Shown here piece after piece: positions 14,091-21,976 of a stretch of 64,000 nucleotides of DNA. This DNA comes from an uncultured Olsenella sp. (lineage in GTDB: Bacteria > Actinomycetota > Coriobacteriia > Coriobacteriales > Atopobiaceae). Position 1 is the stretch's first letter; each line of letters opens with the position of its first letter. Below the pieces are notes generated by a model, which worked only from the letters and a program-made list of their open reading frames with translations, did not search any database and had not been told where the DNA came from. The stretch is taken from contig CAKUIF010000006.1 in the NCBI GenBank assembly GCA_934660915.1, forward strand, positions 1-64,000. The letters run 5' to 3'. The position numbers and the translations under genes are program-made.

Positions 14091-15566
14091 ATGCTCGTCT
14101 ACAACAGCCAGACGCACCGCAAAGAGGAGCTTAAGCCCATCGAAGAGGGCAAGATCCGCATGTACGTCTGCGGTCCTACGGTCTACGACCAGATCCACAT
14201 CGGCAATGCGCGCACGTTCCTGTCGTTTGACGTGATCCGCCGCTACCTCATGTTCAAGGGCTATCAGGTCACGTTTGCCCAGAACCTTACCGATGTCGAC
14301 GACAAGATCATCAACCGCGCCAATGAGCAGGGCCGCACCGCCGCTGAGGTTGCCGAGGAGTTCTCGAACGCCTTCATCGAGCAGATGCACCGCTTCGGCA
14401 TCCTCGACCCCGACATCCGTCCGCGTGCCACACGCGAGATCGAGGCCATGCAGGAGATGATCTCGCTTCTGATCGAGCGCGGCAACGCCTACCCCGTGCC
14501 CTCCGGCGACGTGTACTTCTCGGTTCGCTCTGACCACAACTACGGCATTCTCTCGGGTCGCGATCTCGACCAGCTTCGCGCCGGCGAGCGCGTCGAGGTC
14601 AACGACGAGAAGCGCGACCCCTTCGACTTCGCCCTCTGGAAGGCTGCCAAGCCCGGCGAGCCCAGCTGGCCCTCCCCGTGGGGAGAAGGGCGCCCCGGCT
14701 GGCACACCGAGTGCTGCGCGATGATCCACCGCTATCTCGGAACGCCCATCGACATCCACGGCGGCGGCGCCGACCTCATCTTCCCGCACCACGAAAACGA
14801 GACCGCCCAGGCCATGTGCGCCTGGGACAAGGCCCTCGCGAACACTTGGATGCACGCCGGCATGCTTCGCGTCGACGGCGACAAGATGTCGAAGTCGCTC
14901 GGCAACTTCTACACGCTCAAGGAGGTTCTGGACAAGTATCCGGCGGATGCCGTGCGCCTGCTTATGCTCCAGACCCAGTACCGCGCGCCGCTTGACTTCA
15001 GCTTCGAGCGCCTCGATGGCAGCGTGGGCACGCTGGAGCGCCTGCAGACCTGCGTGCGCAACCTGCGCTGGGCCGCCACGAGCAAGCCTAAGGGCGGCGA
15101 GCTCGACGAGAGCGACCGCGCGTTCGGGCGCGCTGTGGACGAGGCGCGCGAGGAGTTCGGGCGCCAGATGGACGACGACTTCAACACCGCCGGCGGCCTT
15201 GCCGCGATCTTCTCGCTGGTCACCGCTTCGAACAGCTATCTGGACGCGGCTGGCAATAAGTACGCCAGCGCCGTGTGCCTGCGCGCCGCGGACACCATCT
15301 GCGAACTGTGCGGCGTCCTCGGCATCGACCCGGCGCGCAACGCCGGCGAGGAGCTCCCCCACGAGCTCGTTGACCTTGCTCGTGAGCAGGCGGGATACGA
15401 GGGCGATTCCGCCGAAGAGGCGGCCGACGTCCTTCTTGACGCCCGTCAGGAGGCCCGCGCCGCCAAGGACTGGGGCCGCGCCGACGCCATTCGCGACGGC
15501 ATCACGGCGCTCGGCCTCGTGGTAGAGGACACCGCCGCCGGCGCCCGCCTTCACAGGAAGGCCTAA
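14091..15566 (+). CDS. cysS: Cysteinyl-tRNA synthetase
   Basis: CysRS charges tRNA-Cys. The 491-residue class I synthetase has the HIGH-type motif HIGN near residue 36 in CGPTVYDQIHIGNAR, a zinc site formed by residues including CCAMIHRYLG and HHENE, and the KMSKSLG loop near residue 265. The C-terminal helical anticodon-binding region is complete. I chose ATG 14091 because AAGGAG (14079-14084) sits six bases upstream; the frame opens earlier, but family alignment starts at LVYNSQTHRKEE. It follows ispF as in Bacillus-type clusters. Confidence 0.95.
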   Translation: MLVYNSQTHRKEELKPIEEGKIRMYVCGPTVYDQIHIGNARTFLSFDVIRRYLMFKGYQVTFAQNLTDVDDKIINRANEQGRTAAEVAEEFSNAFIEQMHRFGILDPDIRPRATREIEAMQEMISLLIERGNAYPVPSGDVYFSVRSDHNYGILSGRDLDQLRAGERVEVNDEKRDPFDFALWKAAKPGEPSWPSPWGEGRPGWHTECCAMIHRYLGTPIDIHGGGADLIFPHHENETAQAMCAWDKALANTWMHAGMLRVDGDKMSKSLGNFYTLKEVLDKYPADAVRLLMLQTQYRAPLDFSFERLDGSVGTLERLQTCVRNLRWAATSKPKGGELDESDRAFGRAVDEAREEFGRQMDDDFNTAGGLAAIFSLVTASNSYLDAAGNKYASAVCLRAADTICELCGVLGIDPARNAGEELPHELVDLAREQAGYEGDSAEEAADVLLDARQEARAAKDWGRADAIRDGITALGLVVEDTAAGARLHRKA

Positions 15567-15569
15567 GCG

Positions 15570-16472
15570 ATGGCAAGAAGCAATCAGCAGCGCGCAGGCC
15601 AGGGACGTCCCGCTCCTCAGGGTGGCCGCGGCCGCTCGGGTAGGCAAGGCAAGGGCAAGGCGCCTCAAGGCGCCTCCCGCGCCCCGCAGCGGGGCCGCGG
15701 CGGTCGTCCCCAGGCGTCGGGCGGAGCTTCCCGTTCCGACCTCATCGAGGGTCGTCGCGCCGTGGAAGAAGCGCTCGCGGCGGGTATGCCGCTTAAAAGC
15801 GCCATGGTCGCCGCGTCTGCCGGGCAGGCCGACCCGGCGCTCGACCGCATCGTCGGCAGGCTCGAGGAACGCGGGGTTCCCGTCGAGTATGTCCCGCGAA
15901 TGCGCCTTGACCAGCTTTCGAGCCACGGTGCCCATCAGGGCATCGTCGTGCGCGCCAAGCCTTTCGAGTACGCCGAGCTCGCCGACGTGATTCGCGCCGC
16001 CGGCAACGGCGACGCGCTCGTCATCGTGCTCGACCACGTTACCGACGAGGGCAACTTCGGCGCCATTGTCCGCACCGCCGAGGTCGTCGGCGCCGCGGGC
16101 GTGGTCATCGCGAACGCCCGCGCAGCAAAGGTGGGCGTGGGCGCGTACAAGACCTCGACCGGCGCCGTGCTCCATATCCCGATCGCTCAGGTATCCAACC
16201 TCGCCCGCGCCGTCGAGCGCCTCAAGGAGGCCGGCTTTTGGGCCTGCGCGTCGACCGAGCACGCCGAGGCAGACGTGTGGGGCACGCCGATGGGAGGGCG
16301 ACTCGCCCTCGTTATGGGGTCCGAGGGCTCGGGAATCTCGCGTCTCGTCCTCGAGAAGTGCGACTTCGCGGCCAAGCTCCCGCAGCGCGGCCGCGTGGAG
16401 TCGCTCAACGTCGCCCAGGCCACTACCGTTATGGCCTACGAATGGCTCCGACGCGTGAGCACGGGGGCGTAG
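15570..16472 (+). CDS. rlmB: 23S rRNA (guanosine-2251 2'-O)-methyltransferase, SpoU family
   Basis: The protein matches the SpoU/TrmH 2'-O-methyltransferases, which use a knotted SAM site. The motifs are DEGNFGAIVRTAEVVGA (motif 1), LVMGSEGSGISRLV (motif 2) and RVESLNVAQATTVMAYE (motif 3). The first 45 residues are a low-complexity Arg/Gly/Gln-rich tail that could bind RNA. The gene starts four bases after cysS. The rlmB assignment rests on gene order (cysS-rlmB-yacP) and length; the exact target nucleotide is inferred. Confidence 0.88.
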   Translation: MARSNQQRAGQGRPAPQGGRGRSGRQGKGKAPQGASRAPQRGRGGRPQASGGASRSDLIEGRRAVEEALAAGMPLKSAMVAASAGQADPALDRIVGRLEERGVPVEYVPRMRLDQLSSHGAHQGIVVRAKPFEYAELADVIRAAGNGDALVIVLDHVTDEGNFGAIVRTAEVVGAAGVVIANARAAKVGVGAYKTSTGAVLHIPIAQVSNLARAVERLKEAGFWACASTEHAEADVWGTPMGGRLALVMGSEGSGISRLVLEKCDFAAKLPQRGRVESLNVAQATTVMAYEWLRRVSTGA

Positions 16473-16474
16473 GC

Positions 16475-17014
16475 GTGGCAAAAGCAAGCAAGCAGCTCGA
16501 CCTTCTGGTTGTGGACGGCTACAACGTCATCTTCAAATCCGAGCGCTATATGGCACGCATGGACCGCACCGGCGTGTCGGATCCCTTCGAGCGGGCGCGA
16601 GAGCTCCTTATATCCGACGTAGCCGCCTACGCCAAGGGCAAGTATGAACCTGTCGTGGTCTTCGACGCCGCGAACAACGTCTCGCCCGAGCGCCCTTACA
16701 CAACCAAGGGCGGCATCCGGACCATCTTCTCTAAGACAGGGGAGAGCGCCGACACCGTGATCGAGCGTCTTGTGACGGAAGAGCGCATGGTACCCCATGC
16801 CGTCACGGTCGTGACCTCCGACTCGACCATTCGAGCCACGGTGGGCGGCATACCCGTGACCAAGATCTCGAGCGACGTGCTTGTCCACGATGTGGACGTC
16901 TTGGCGCATGAGTACGAGAGCGAGAACGCTGCCAGACAGCGCCAGCGCATGACGCTCGAGGACCGACTGTCGCCTGAGCAGCGAGAAAAGCTCTGGAAGC
17001 TCCTTGGCCGCTAG
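16475..17014 (+). CDS. YacP/Rae1-like NYN-domain endoribonuclease
   Basis: A 179-residue NYN (PIN-like) nuclease. It shows the opening LLVVDGYNVIF with the conserved Asp and Asn, a second acidic patch VVVFDAANN, SADTVIERL, and VVTSDSTIRA. The family member Rae1 (YacP) of Bacillus subtilis cleaves mRNA in the ribosomal A site; that role here is inferred from family and position directly after rlmB. The start is GTG 16475, two bases after the rlmB stop; no upstream in-frame start is better supported. Confidence 0.82.
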   Translation: MAKASKQLDLLVVDGYNVIFKSERYMARMDRTGVSDPFERARELLISDVAAYAKGKYEPVVVFDAANNVSPERPYTTKGGIRTIFSKTGESADTVIERLVTEERMVPHAVTVVTSDSTIRATVGGIPVTKISSDVLVHDVDVLAHEYESENAARQRQRMTLEDRLSPEQREKLWKLLGR

Positions 17015-17050
17015 CGCTCGCGGCCAGTAGCAGCTATACTCAACTGACCC

Positions 17051-17125
17051 GCCGGCATGGCTCAATGGCAGAGCAACGGTTTTGTAAACCGTGGGTTGGG
17101 GGTTCGACTCCCTCTGCCGGCTCCA
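17051..17125 (+). tRNA. tRNA-Thr (anticodon UGU)
   Basis: A clover-leaf with acceptor GCCGGCA/TGCCGGC, D arm GCTC/GAGC, anticodon stem ACGGT/ACCGT around loop TTTGTAA, a T arm with GTTCGAC, and encoded CCA. It begins the tRNA-tuf cluster. Confidence 0.95.
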
Positions 17126-17248
17126 GAAATTATTTTTTGGCCTCGAGATATATTCTCGGGGTCATTTTTGATTTAAAGAAGCCGAGCGGCAATCGCGAGC
17201 CATATAAACATATGCCTTCAACTGGGGATGTGCAGAAAATGAGGAGTG

Positions 17249-17271
17249 GATACGCCCGGATACGGGGTATA
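17249..17271 (+). promoter_or_regulatory. GATACGCCCGG element, copy 1 (upstream of tRNA-Tyr promoter)
   Basis: GATACGCCCGG followed three bases on by CGGGGTAT, a small inverted repeat ending two bases before a TTGACA -35 box. Related copies occur at 36656, 50647 and 52529, each at the head of a translation-gene unit. The function is unknown. Confidence 0.5.
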
Positions 17272-17273
17272 CG

Positions 17274-17302
17274 TTGACAAGAATTTGGACGAGCCGTAAT
17301 AT
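17274..17302 (+). promoter_or_regulatory. Strong sigma70-type promoter for tRNA-Tyr/Thr/Met and tuf
   Basis: TTGACA (17274-17279), a 17-base spacer and TAATAT (17297-17302): near consensus, about 50 bases before tRNA-Tyr. Confidence 0.8.
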
Positions 17303-17355
17303 TTCAAACCGCTTGCAGAGGACATTGTTTCCCGGCGAGTTCTTGATAACGGAAT

Positions 17356-17439
17356 GGGGATGTGGCACAGCGGCAACTGCGGCGGACTGTAAATCCGCTC
17401 CCTCTGGGTTCCCTGGTTCGAGTCCAGGCATCCCCACCA
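17356..17439 (+). tRNA. tRNA-Tyr (anticodon GUA)
   Basis: Acceptor GGGGATG/CATCCCC, anticodon stem GCGGA/TCCGC around CTGTAAA, a long variable arm as in bacterial tRNA-Tyr, T loop GTTCGAGTC, and encoded CCA (17437-17439). Confidence 0.95.
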
Positions 17440-17440
17440 T

Positions 17441-17516
17441 GCCCGTGTAGCTCAGTAGGTAGAGCACTTCGTTGGTAACGAAGAGGTCACCGGTTCGAAT
17501 CCGGTCGCGGGCTCCA
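17441..17516 (+). tRNA. tRNA-Thr (anticodon GGU)
   Basis: Acceptor GCCCGTG/CGCGGGC with one G-U type pair, anticodon stem CTTCG/CGAAG around TTGGTAA, T loop GTTCGAATC, CCA encoded. It starts one base after tRNA-Tyr, so the two are processed from one transcript. Confidence 0.95.
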
Positions 17517-17538
17517 TTTTCAAGATGTTCGGCACTAT

Positions 17539-17615
17539 GCCGGTGTAGCTCAGCTGGTTAGAGCACGCGGCTCATACCCGCGATGTCACTGGTTCGAATC
17601 CAGTCACCGGTACCA
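17539..17615 (+). tRNA. tRNA-Met (anticodon CAU)
   Basis: Acceptor GCCGGTG/CACCGGT, anticodon stem CGCGG/CCGCG around CTCATAC, T loop GTTCGAATC, CCA encoded. The terminal G-U pair and the absence of a C1-A72 mismatch favour an elongator tRNA. A lysidine-modified Ile tRNA cannot be excluded from the anticodon alone. Confidence 0.9.
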
Positions 17616-17686
17616 GAGCTTCAGGCGGCGGCTTCGGTCGCCGCTCAGCATATCTAGCAGTAAGTTCTTCCTAAAGGAGGATGGCA

Positions 17687-18892
17687 ATGGCCAAGGAGAA
17701 GTTCGACCGTTCTAAGCCGCACGTAAACATTGGTACGATTGGTCACGTCGACCACGGCAAGACCACCACGACCGCCGCTATCACCAAGGTTCTCTCTGAG
17801 TGCGAGGGCTGCAAGGCCGACTTCACCGCCTTCGAGAACATCGACAAGGCTCCCGAGGAGCGTCAGCGCGGCATTACCATCAACGTTGCTCACATCGAGT
17901 ACGAGACCTGGGAGCGCCACTACGCTCACGTCGACTGCCCGGGCCACGCCGACTACATCAAGAACATGATTTCCGGCGCTGCTCAGATGGACGGCGCTAT
18001 CCTGGTCATCGCTGCTACCGACGGCCCCATGGCTCAGACCCGCGAGCACATCCTCCTCGCCCGTCAGGTCGGTGTCCCCTACATCATCGTCTTCCTGAAC
18101 AAGTGCGACATGGTTGACGACGAGGAGCTCATCGACCTGGTCGAGATGGAGACCCGTGACCTCCTCTCCGAGTACGACTTCCCCGGCGACGACCTGCCGA
18201 TCATCCGCGGCTCCGCCCTTGGCGCCCTCAACGGCGAGCAGAAGTGGGTTGACTCCATCGTCGAGCTCATGCACGCCGTCGACGACTACATCCCGACGCC
18301 GGCCCGCGACGACGAGAAGCCGTTCCTGATGGCTATCGAGGACGTTATGACCATCTCCGGCCGCGGTACCGTTGCCACCGGTCGTGTCGAGCGTGGCGTC
18401 CTGAAGATCAACGAGCCCGTTGAGATCGTCGGCATCAAGGAGACCCAGACCTCCGTTGCCACCGGCATCGAGATGTTCCGCAAGACCATGGATGAGTGCA
18501 TGGCTGGCGACAACGTCGGTATCCTTCTCCGCGGCATCAAGCGTGAGCAGATCGAGCGTGGCCAGGTCCTCTGCAAGCCGGGCTCCGTTACCCCGCACAA
18601 GAAGTTCCTCGGCGAGATCTACGTCCTTACCAAGGAGGAGGGTGGCCGTCACACCCCGTTCTTCGCTGGCTACCGTCCTCAGTTCTACTTCCGCACCACC
18701 GACATCACCGGCGATGTCCAGGAGCTCACCGACTCCAACGGTACCAAGGTTGAGATGGCTATGCCTGGCGACCACATCACCGTCACTTGCGAGCTCATCC
18801 ACCCCATCGCTATGGAGCAGGGCCTCAAGTTCGCTATCCGCGAGGGTGGCCACACCGTCGGCGATGGCCGCGTGACCTCCATCATCGAGTAG
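17687..18892 (+). CDS. tuf: Translation elongation factor Tu
   Basis: EF-Tu brings aminoacyl-tRNA to the ribosome as a GTP complex. The 401 residues include the P-loop GHVDHGKT near residue 19, DCPGHADY, the NKCD guanine motif, and a complete beta-barrel C-terminus. AAAGGAGG (17673-17680) abuts an ATG at 17681, so ATG 17687, six bases downstream, is the better start. It sits after a Thr-Tyr-Thr-Met tRNA group, like E. coli tufB. No tuf follows fusA here. Codon use is strongly biased, fitting very high expression. Confidence 0.98.
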   Translation: MAKEKFDRSKPHVNIGTIGHVDHGKTTTTAAITKVLSECEGCKADFTAFENIDKAPEERQRGITINVAHIEYETWERHYAHVDCPGHADYIKNMISGAAQMDGAILVIAATDGPMAQTREHILLARQVGVPYIIVFLNKCDMVDDEELIDLVEMETRDLLSEYDFPGDDLPIIRGSALGALNGEQKWVDSIVELMHAVDDYIPTPARDDEKPFLMAIEDVMTISGRGTVATGRVERGVLKINEPVEIVGIKETQTSVATGIEMFRKTMDECMAGDNVGILLRGIKREQIERGQVLCKPGSVTPHKKFLGEIYVLTKEEGGRHTPFFAGYRPQFYFRTTDITGDVQELTDSNGTKVEMAMPGDHITVTCELIHPIAMEQGLKFAIREGGHTVGDGRVTSIIE

Positions 18893-18920
18893 ATTTAGTT
18901 TCTTTCTCTGCTTGATTACC

Positions 18921-18957
18921 CGGCACCCGTTTGGGTGCCGGGTTTTCTTCTTTCTCA
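18921..18957 (+). terminator. Intrinsic terminator after tuf
   Basis: CCCGGCACCC (18921-18930) pairs with GGGTGCCGGG (18935-18944) over a four-base loop and is followed by TTTTCTTCTTT. Confidence 0.92.
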
Positions 18958-19002
18958 TATGTGTTGCAGTTATGTGCAGGAAGGCAAAGATCGCGCAGGT
19001 GC

Positions 19003-19032
19003 TTGACACCAAAAGCGTTACTACTGTATTGT
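19003..19032 (+). promoter_or_regulatory. Promoter for rpmG and tRNA-Trp
   Basis: TTGACA (19003-19008), an 18-base spacer and TATTGT (19027-19032), between the tuf terminator and rpmG. Confidence 0.7.
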
Positions 19033-19090
19033 TTACCACCGCGTCACTCCGAATAAAGACACGGAGATGACAACGTGTTCAGGAGGATTC

Positions 19091-19240
19091 ATGCGTACTC
19101 TGGTTACTCTTGCGTGCACTGAGTGCAAGCGCCGCAACTACACCACGGACAAGAACAAGGCTAACAACCCCGATCGCATGGAGTTGAAGAAGTATTGCCG
19201 TTGGTGCCGTAAGCACACGCTCCACAAGGAGACCCGCTAA
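19091..19240 (+). CDS. rpmG: 50S ribosomal protein bL33
   Basis: A 49-residue ribosomal protein of the large subunit. It keeps both zinc-binding CxxC pairs (CTEC near the start and CRWC near the end), so it is the zinc-containing form. AGGAGG lies four bases before ATG 19091. The position between tuf and tRNA-Trp/secE is the ancestral arrangement, also seen in Thermus-type genomes. Confidence 0.95.
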   Translation: MRTLVTLACTECKRRNYTTDKNKANNPDRMELKKYCRWCRKHTLHKETR

Positions 19241-19265
19241 ACTTTAGCGGTGGGTCTTCACTCAC

Positions 19266-19341
19266 AGGCCAGTAGCTCCAATGGTAGAGCGGCGGTCTCC
19301 AAAACCGTTTGTTGAGGGTTCGAGTCCTTCCTGGCCTGCCA
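19266..19341 (+). tRNA. tRNA-Trp (anticodon CCA)
   Basis: Acceptor AGGCCAG/CTGGCCT, anticodon stem GCGGT/ACCGT around CTCCAAA, T loop GTTCGAGTC, discriminator G and encoded CCA (19339-19341). Confidence 0.95.
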
Positions 19342-19350
19342 GATTTCACC

Positions 19351-19383
19351 ACCGGCTTTCCCGAAAGGGTTAGCCGGTTTCTA
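19351..19383 (+). terminator. Terminator or attenuator between tRNA-Trp and secE
   Basis: ACCGGCT (19351-19357) pairs with AGCCGGT (19372-19378), with an inner CCC-GAAA-GGG, followed by TTTCT. No clear promoter separates it from secE, so partial read-through into secE is likely. Confidence 0.65.
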
Positions 19384-19411
19384 TGTACAGAACTATTTAG
19401 GGAGATCGTCC

Positions 19412-19780
19412 ATGGCGAACAAGGACCGTCAAAAGAGGAGTGCCCGCAAGGCACGCGCCGACGAGCGCGCCCGCCTCGAGGCTATCCAGGCGTCTTCTGC
19501 TCCTGCCGGGGATTCCCAGGCTGCGCCGAAGAAGGAGGAGGCCTCCAAGGCCGTCTCAAAGGCCGAGAAGAACAAGAAGCCCGGCTTCTTTAAGCGCATC
19601 GCCAATTGGTTCGGTGACGTCAAGACCGAGATGCGCCGCGTGACGTGGCCCACCAAGGATGAGCTCAAATCCTACTCTGTGGCAGTTATCGCCATGCTCA
19701 TCGTCTTCGGCGTTCTTATCTGGCTTGTCGACACCGGTATTGTTGCCGCTCTGGCGGGCTTCACCGGTCTGAGGGGGTAG
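19412..19780 (+). CDS. secE: Preprotein translocase subunit SecE
   Basis: SecE is the small essential clamp of the SecYEG channel. The 122 residues have a 50-residue charged, Lys/Ala-rich N-terminal extension, the conserved amphipathic segment FGDVKTEMRRVTWPTKDE, and one transmembrane helix (VAVIAMLIVFGVLIWLV). GGGAG precedes ATG 19412. nusG follows after three bases, the standard secE-nusG pair. Confidence 0.96.
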   Translation: MANKDRQKRSARKARADERARLEAIQASSAPAGDSQAAPKKEEASKAVSKAEKNKKPGFFKRIANWFGDVKTEMRRVTWPTKDELKSYSVAVIAMLIVFGVLIWLVDTGIVAALAGFTGLRG

Positions 19781-19783
19781 GCA

Positions 19784-20338
19784 ATGGCAAAGCGTTGGTA
19801 CGTCATCCACACTTACTCCGGTTACGAGAACAAGGTCAAGACCGACCTTGAGCACCGTATCGAGATCTACGGCCTGCAGGACAAGGTCGTCGACATCAAG
19901 ATTCCGACCGAGGAAGTCACCGAGCTCAAAGAGGGCGGCAAGCGCGAGATCAAGGAAAACAAGGTCTTCCCGAGCTATGTGCTCGTGCGCATGGAGGTCG
20001 ACGACAACACGTGGGCCGTCGTCCGCAACACCCCCGGCGTCACCGGCTTCGTTGGCCTCGACGGCAAGCCCACGCCGCTTCGCCGCGATGAGTTCGACAA
20101 GATCATGCGTCGTTCCGGCGATCGCTCTGTCCGTAGTACCGAGCCCGCCCCCAAGCGCACCAACATCAACCTCGAGGTCGGCCAGGCCATCAAGGTTGTC
20201 TCTGGTCCTCTTGCCGACTTCGATGGCCAGGTTTCCGAGGTCATGTCCGAGTCCGGCAAGGTCAAGGTCATGCTCACCATCTTTGGCCGTGAGACTGCCG
20301 TCGAGCTTACCCTCGACCAGATTGCAACGATCGGCTAG
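19784..20338 (+). CDS. nusG: Transcription termination/antitermination factor NusG
   Basis: NusG binds RNA polymerase and modulates pausing and coupling to ribosomes. The 184 residues contain an NGN domain (KRWYVIHTYSGYENKVK, FPSYVLVRM, NTPGVTGFVG) and a C-terminal KOW domain (GQAIKVVSGPLADFDGQVSEV). Length is standard, without the acidic N-terminal extension of many other actinobacteria. Confidence 0.97.
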   Translation: MAKRWYVIHTYSGYENKVKTDLEHRIEIYGLQDKVVDIKIPTEEVTELKEGGKREIKENKVFPSYVLVRMEVDDNTWAVVRNTPGVTGFVGLDGKPTPLRRDEFDKIMRRSGDRSVRSTEPAPKRTNINLEVGQAIKVVSGPLADFDGQVSEVMSESGKVKVMLTIFGRETAVELTLDQIATIG

Positions 20339-20369
20339 ATATCCCGTTCGGACCCGTTCCCGTGAGGGA

Positions 20370-20397
20370 TTGCTTCTCGGGCCGGCGCTTATATAGT
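20370..20397 (+). promoter_or_regulatory. Probable promoter for rplK-rplA
   Basis: TTGCTT (20370-20375), a 16-base spacer and TATAGT (20392-20397), in the nusG-rplK gap about 35 bases before rplK. Confidence 0.55.
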
Positions 20398-20431
20398 TCT
20401 CTGTCTACGCACTTACTTTCAGGAGGTTCTC

Positions 20432-20857
20432 ATGGCCAAGAAGGTCACGAAGTTCATCAAGCTCCAGATCCCCGCAGGCGCCGCTAACCCCGCGCCTCCC
20501 GTTGGTCCCGCCCTTGGCGCTGCCGGCGTGAACATCATGCAGTTCTGCCAGGCCTTCAACGCTGCCACCAAGGACAAGTCCGGCGACATCATCCCCGTCG
20601 AGATCACCGTCTACGAGGACAAGTCCTTCGACTTCGTCACCAAGACCCCGCCTGCGGCCAAGCTCATCCTCAAGGAGCTCGGCATCAAGAGCGGCTCTGG
20701 CGTGCCCCAGCGCGACAAGGTCGGCCAGCTCTCCCAGGAGCAGCTCACCAAGATCGCCGAGATCAAGATGCCGGACCTCAACGCCAACGACATCGAGGCC
20801 GCCAAGAAGATCGTCGCCGGCACCGCTCGCTCCATGGGCGTCACCGTCGCCGAGTAA
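20432..20857 (+). CDS. rplK: 50S ribosomal protein uL11
   Basis: L11 forms the GTPase-associated centre with 23S rRNA and is needed for RelA-type stringent signalling. The 141 residues show the flexible N-terminal proline-rich segment (IPAGAANPAPPVGPALG) and the RNA-binding C-terminal domain (KMPDLNANDIEAAKKIVAGTA). AGGAGG lies five bases before ATG 20432. Confidence 0.97.
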   Translation: MAKKVTKFIKLQIPAGAANPAPPVGPALGAAGVNIMQFCQAFNAATKDKSGDIIPVEITVYEDKSFDFVTKTPPAAKLILKELGIKSGSGVPQRDKVGQLSQEQLTKIAEIKMPDLNANDIEAAKKIVAGTARSMGVTVAE

Positions 20858-20930
20858 CTCACAAAACACGGCACCACGCGCCCTCACTTGTGGGGGCGCT
20901 TATCCAGTAGTGCGGGTAACCGCAGAAGAT

Positions 20931-20956
20931 GTGGGAGGGCGTATGCCCGCTGACCA
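20931..20956 (+). promoter_or_regulatory. Candidate L1-binding operator before rplA
   Basis: GTGG (20931-20934) pairs with CCAC (20953-20956) and an inner GGGC pairs with GCCC around GTAT. The asymmetric internal loop GTGGGAGG...TGACCAC resembles the L1-binding region of 23S rRNA helix 77 and known L1 mRNA operators. It ends just before the AGGAGG ribosome-binding site of rplA, so bound L1 would block its own translation. Identification is by pattern only. Confidence 0.6.
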
Positions 20957-20970
20957 CAGGAGGTATTTGA

Positions 20971-21678
20971 ATGCCTAAGCACGGTAAGAACTACAACAAC
21001 AACGCCGCCAAGGTGGACTCCGCCAAGCTCTACACCCCGAAGGAGGCCATGACCCTCGTCAAGGAGCTCGCCTCCGCCAAGTTTGACGAGACCGTCGAGG
21101 TTTCCATCCGCCTCGGTGTCGATACCCGTAAGGCCGACCAGAACGTCCGCGGCTCCATCTCCCTGCCCCACGGCACCGGCAAGACCGTCCGCGTCGCCGT
21201 CTTCGCCGAGGGCGAGAAGGCTCGCGAGGCCGAGGAGGCCGGCGCTGACATCGTTGGCTCCGACGAGCTCGTTGCCCAGATCCAGAAGGGCGAGATCAAC
21301 TTCGACGCTGCCATCGCCACCCCGAACATGATGGCCAAGGTCGGCCGCATCGGTAAGATCCTCGGCCCCCGTGGTCTCATGCCGAACCCCAAGCTCGGCA
21401 CCGTGACCATGGATGTCGCCAAGATGGTCTCCGAGCTCAAGGCTGGCCGTGTCGAGTACCGCGCCGACCGTTACGGCATCTGCCACGTTCCCATGGGCAA
21501 GGCTTCCTTCGACGTCGAGAAGCTCGTTGAGAACTACGCTGCTCTCTACACCGAGATCCTCCGCGTGAAGCCCTCCAGCGCCAAGGGCAAGTACGTCAAG
21601 TCCGTCGCCGTCTCCTCGACCATGGGCCCTGGCGTCAAGATCGACTCCAGCGTTACCCGCGACTTCCTCGCTGAGTAG
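20971..21678 (+). CDS. rplA: 50S ribosomal protein uL1
   Basis: L1 forms the mobile stalk at the tRNA exit site and often represses its own operon. The 235 residues carry the conserved central segment NMMAKVGRIGKILGPRGLMPNPK and the C-terminal SSTMGPGVKID. It is separated from rplK by 113 bases holding a hairpin (20878-20899) and a candidate L1 operator. Confidence 0.97.
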   Translation: MPKHGKNYNNNAAKVDSAKLYTPKEAMTLVKELASAKFDETVEVSIRLGVDTRKADQNVRGSISLPHGTGKTVRVAVFAEGEKAREAEEAGADIVGSDELVAQIQKGEINFDAAIATPNMMAKVGRIGKILGPRGLMPNPKLGTVTMDVAKMVSELKAGRVEYRADRYGICHVPMGKASFDVEKLVENYAALYTEILRVKPSSAKGKYVKSVAVSSTMGPGVKIDSSVTRDFLAE

Positions 21679-21720
21679 CAAAGGCGTAAGCTTCTATTTG
21701 TAGAAGTTGTAGTGTGCTTG

Positions 21721-21774
21721 ACGGACGTCTTGCGTAATGCCAAACTAGGCAATTGCGCAAGACGTCCGTTTTGT
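21721..21774 (+). terminator. Intrinsic terminator between rplA and rplJ
   Basis: A perfect 14-bp stem, ACGGACGTCTTGCG (21721-21734) with its complement (21756-21769), enclosing a 21-base loop with its own TGCC/GGCA pairs, then TTTTG. It divides rplKA from rplJL. Confidence 0.75.
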
Positions 21775-21784
21775 GCATACATAG

Positions 21785-21870
21785 CACGTTCCGCTGCCAA
21801 AGACAGCCGGTGCCGCAAGGCTCAAAGGGGAGTACCCGCCTGCCGAGGTGGTCTCAGAGATAGCATCTTC
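21785..21870 (+). promoter_or_regulatory. Ribosomal protein L10 leader
   Basis: The segment CGCTGCCAAAGACAGCCGGTG, in parts, and CCTGCCGAGGTGGTC match the conserved core of the L10(L12)4 binding leader that precedes rplJ in many Gram-positive bacteria. L10 bound to it limits rplJL expression. The downstream hairpin at 21872-21905 would serve as the attenuator. Confidence 0.8.
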
Positions 21871-21871
21871 G

Positions 21872-21912
21872 AGAACCCCGCTTTGGCTGTGCCAGGTGGG
21901 GTTCTTTTCTGC
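21872..21912 (+). terminator. Attenuator hairpin of the L10 leader
   Basis: AGAACCCC (21872-21879) pairs with GGGGTTCT (21898-21905) and is followed by TTTTCT. It lies 65 bases before rplJ and immediately after the L10-binding core. Confidence 0.75.
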
Positions 21913-21976
21913 GAGAAGGGCCCGCCCAGAAATCGGCGGCTCGTGCCCGGAAGCAGAATACAAGGAGGTGTAATCA

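Noticed and set aside
14043..16487. Minus-strand open frame of 814 codons across cysS-rlmB
   Set aside because: It crosses two well-supported + strand genes, has no recognisable motif, and results from codon bias.
17065..17277. Open frames overlapping the tRNA-Thr and the spacer before tRNA-Tyr
   Set aside because: They overlap a tRNA and a strong promoter, and have no family resemblance.
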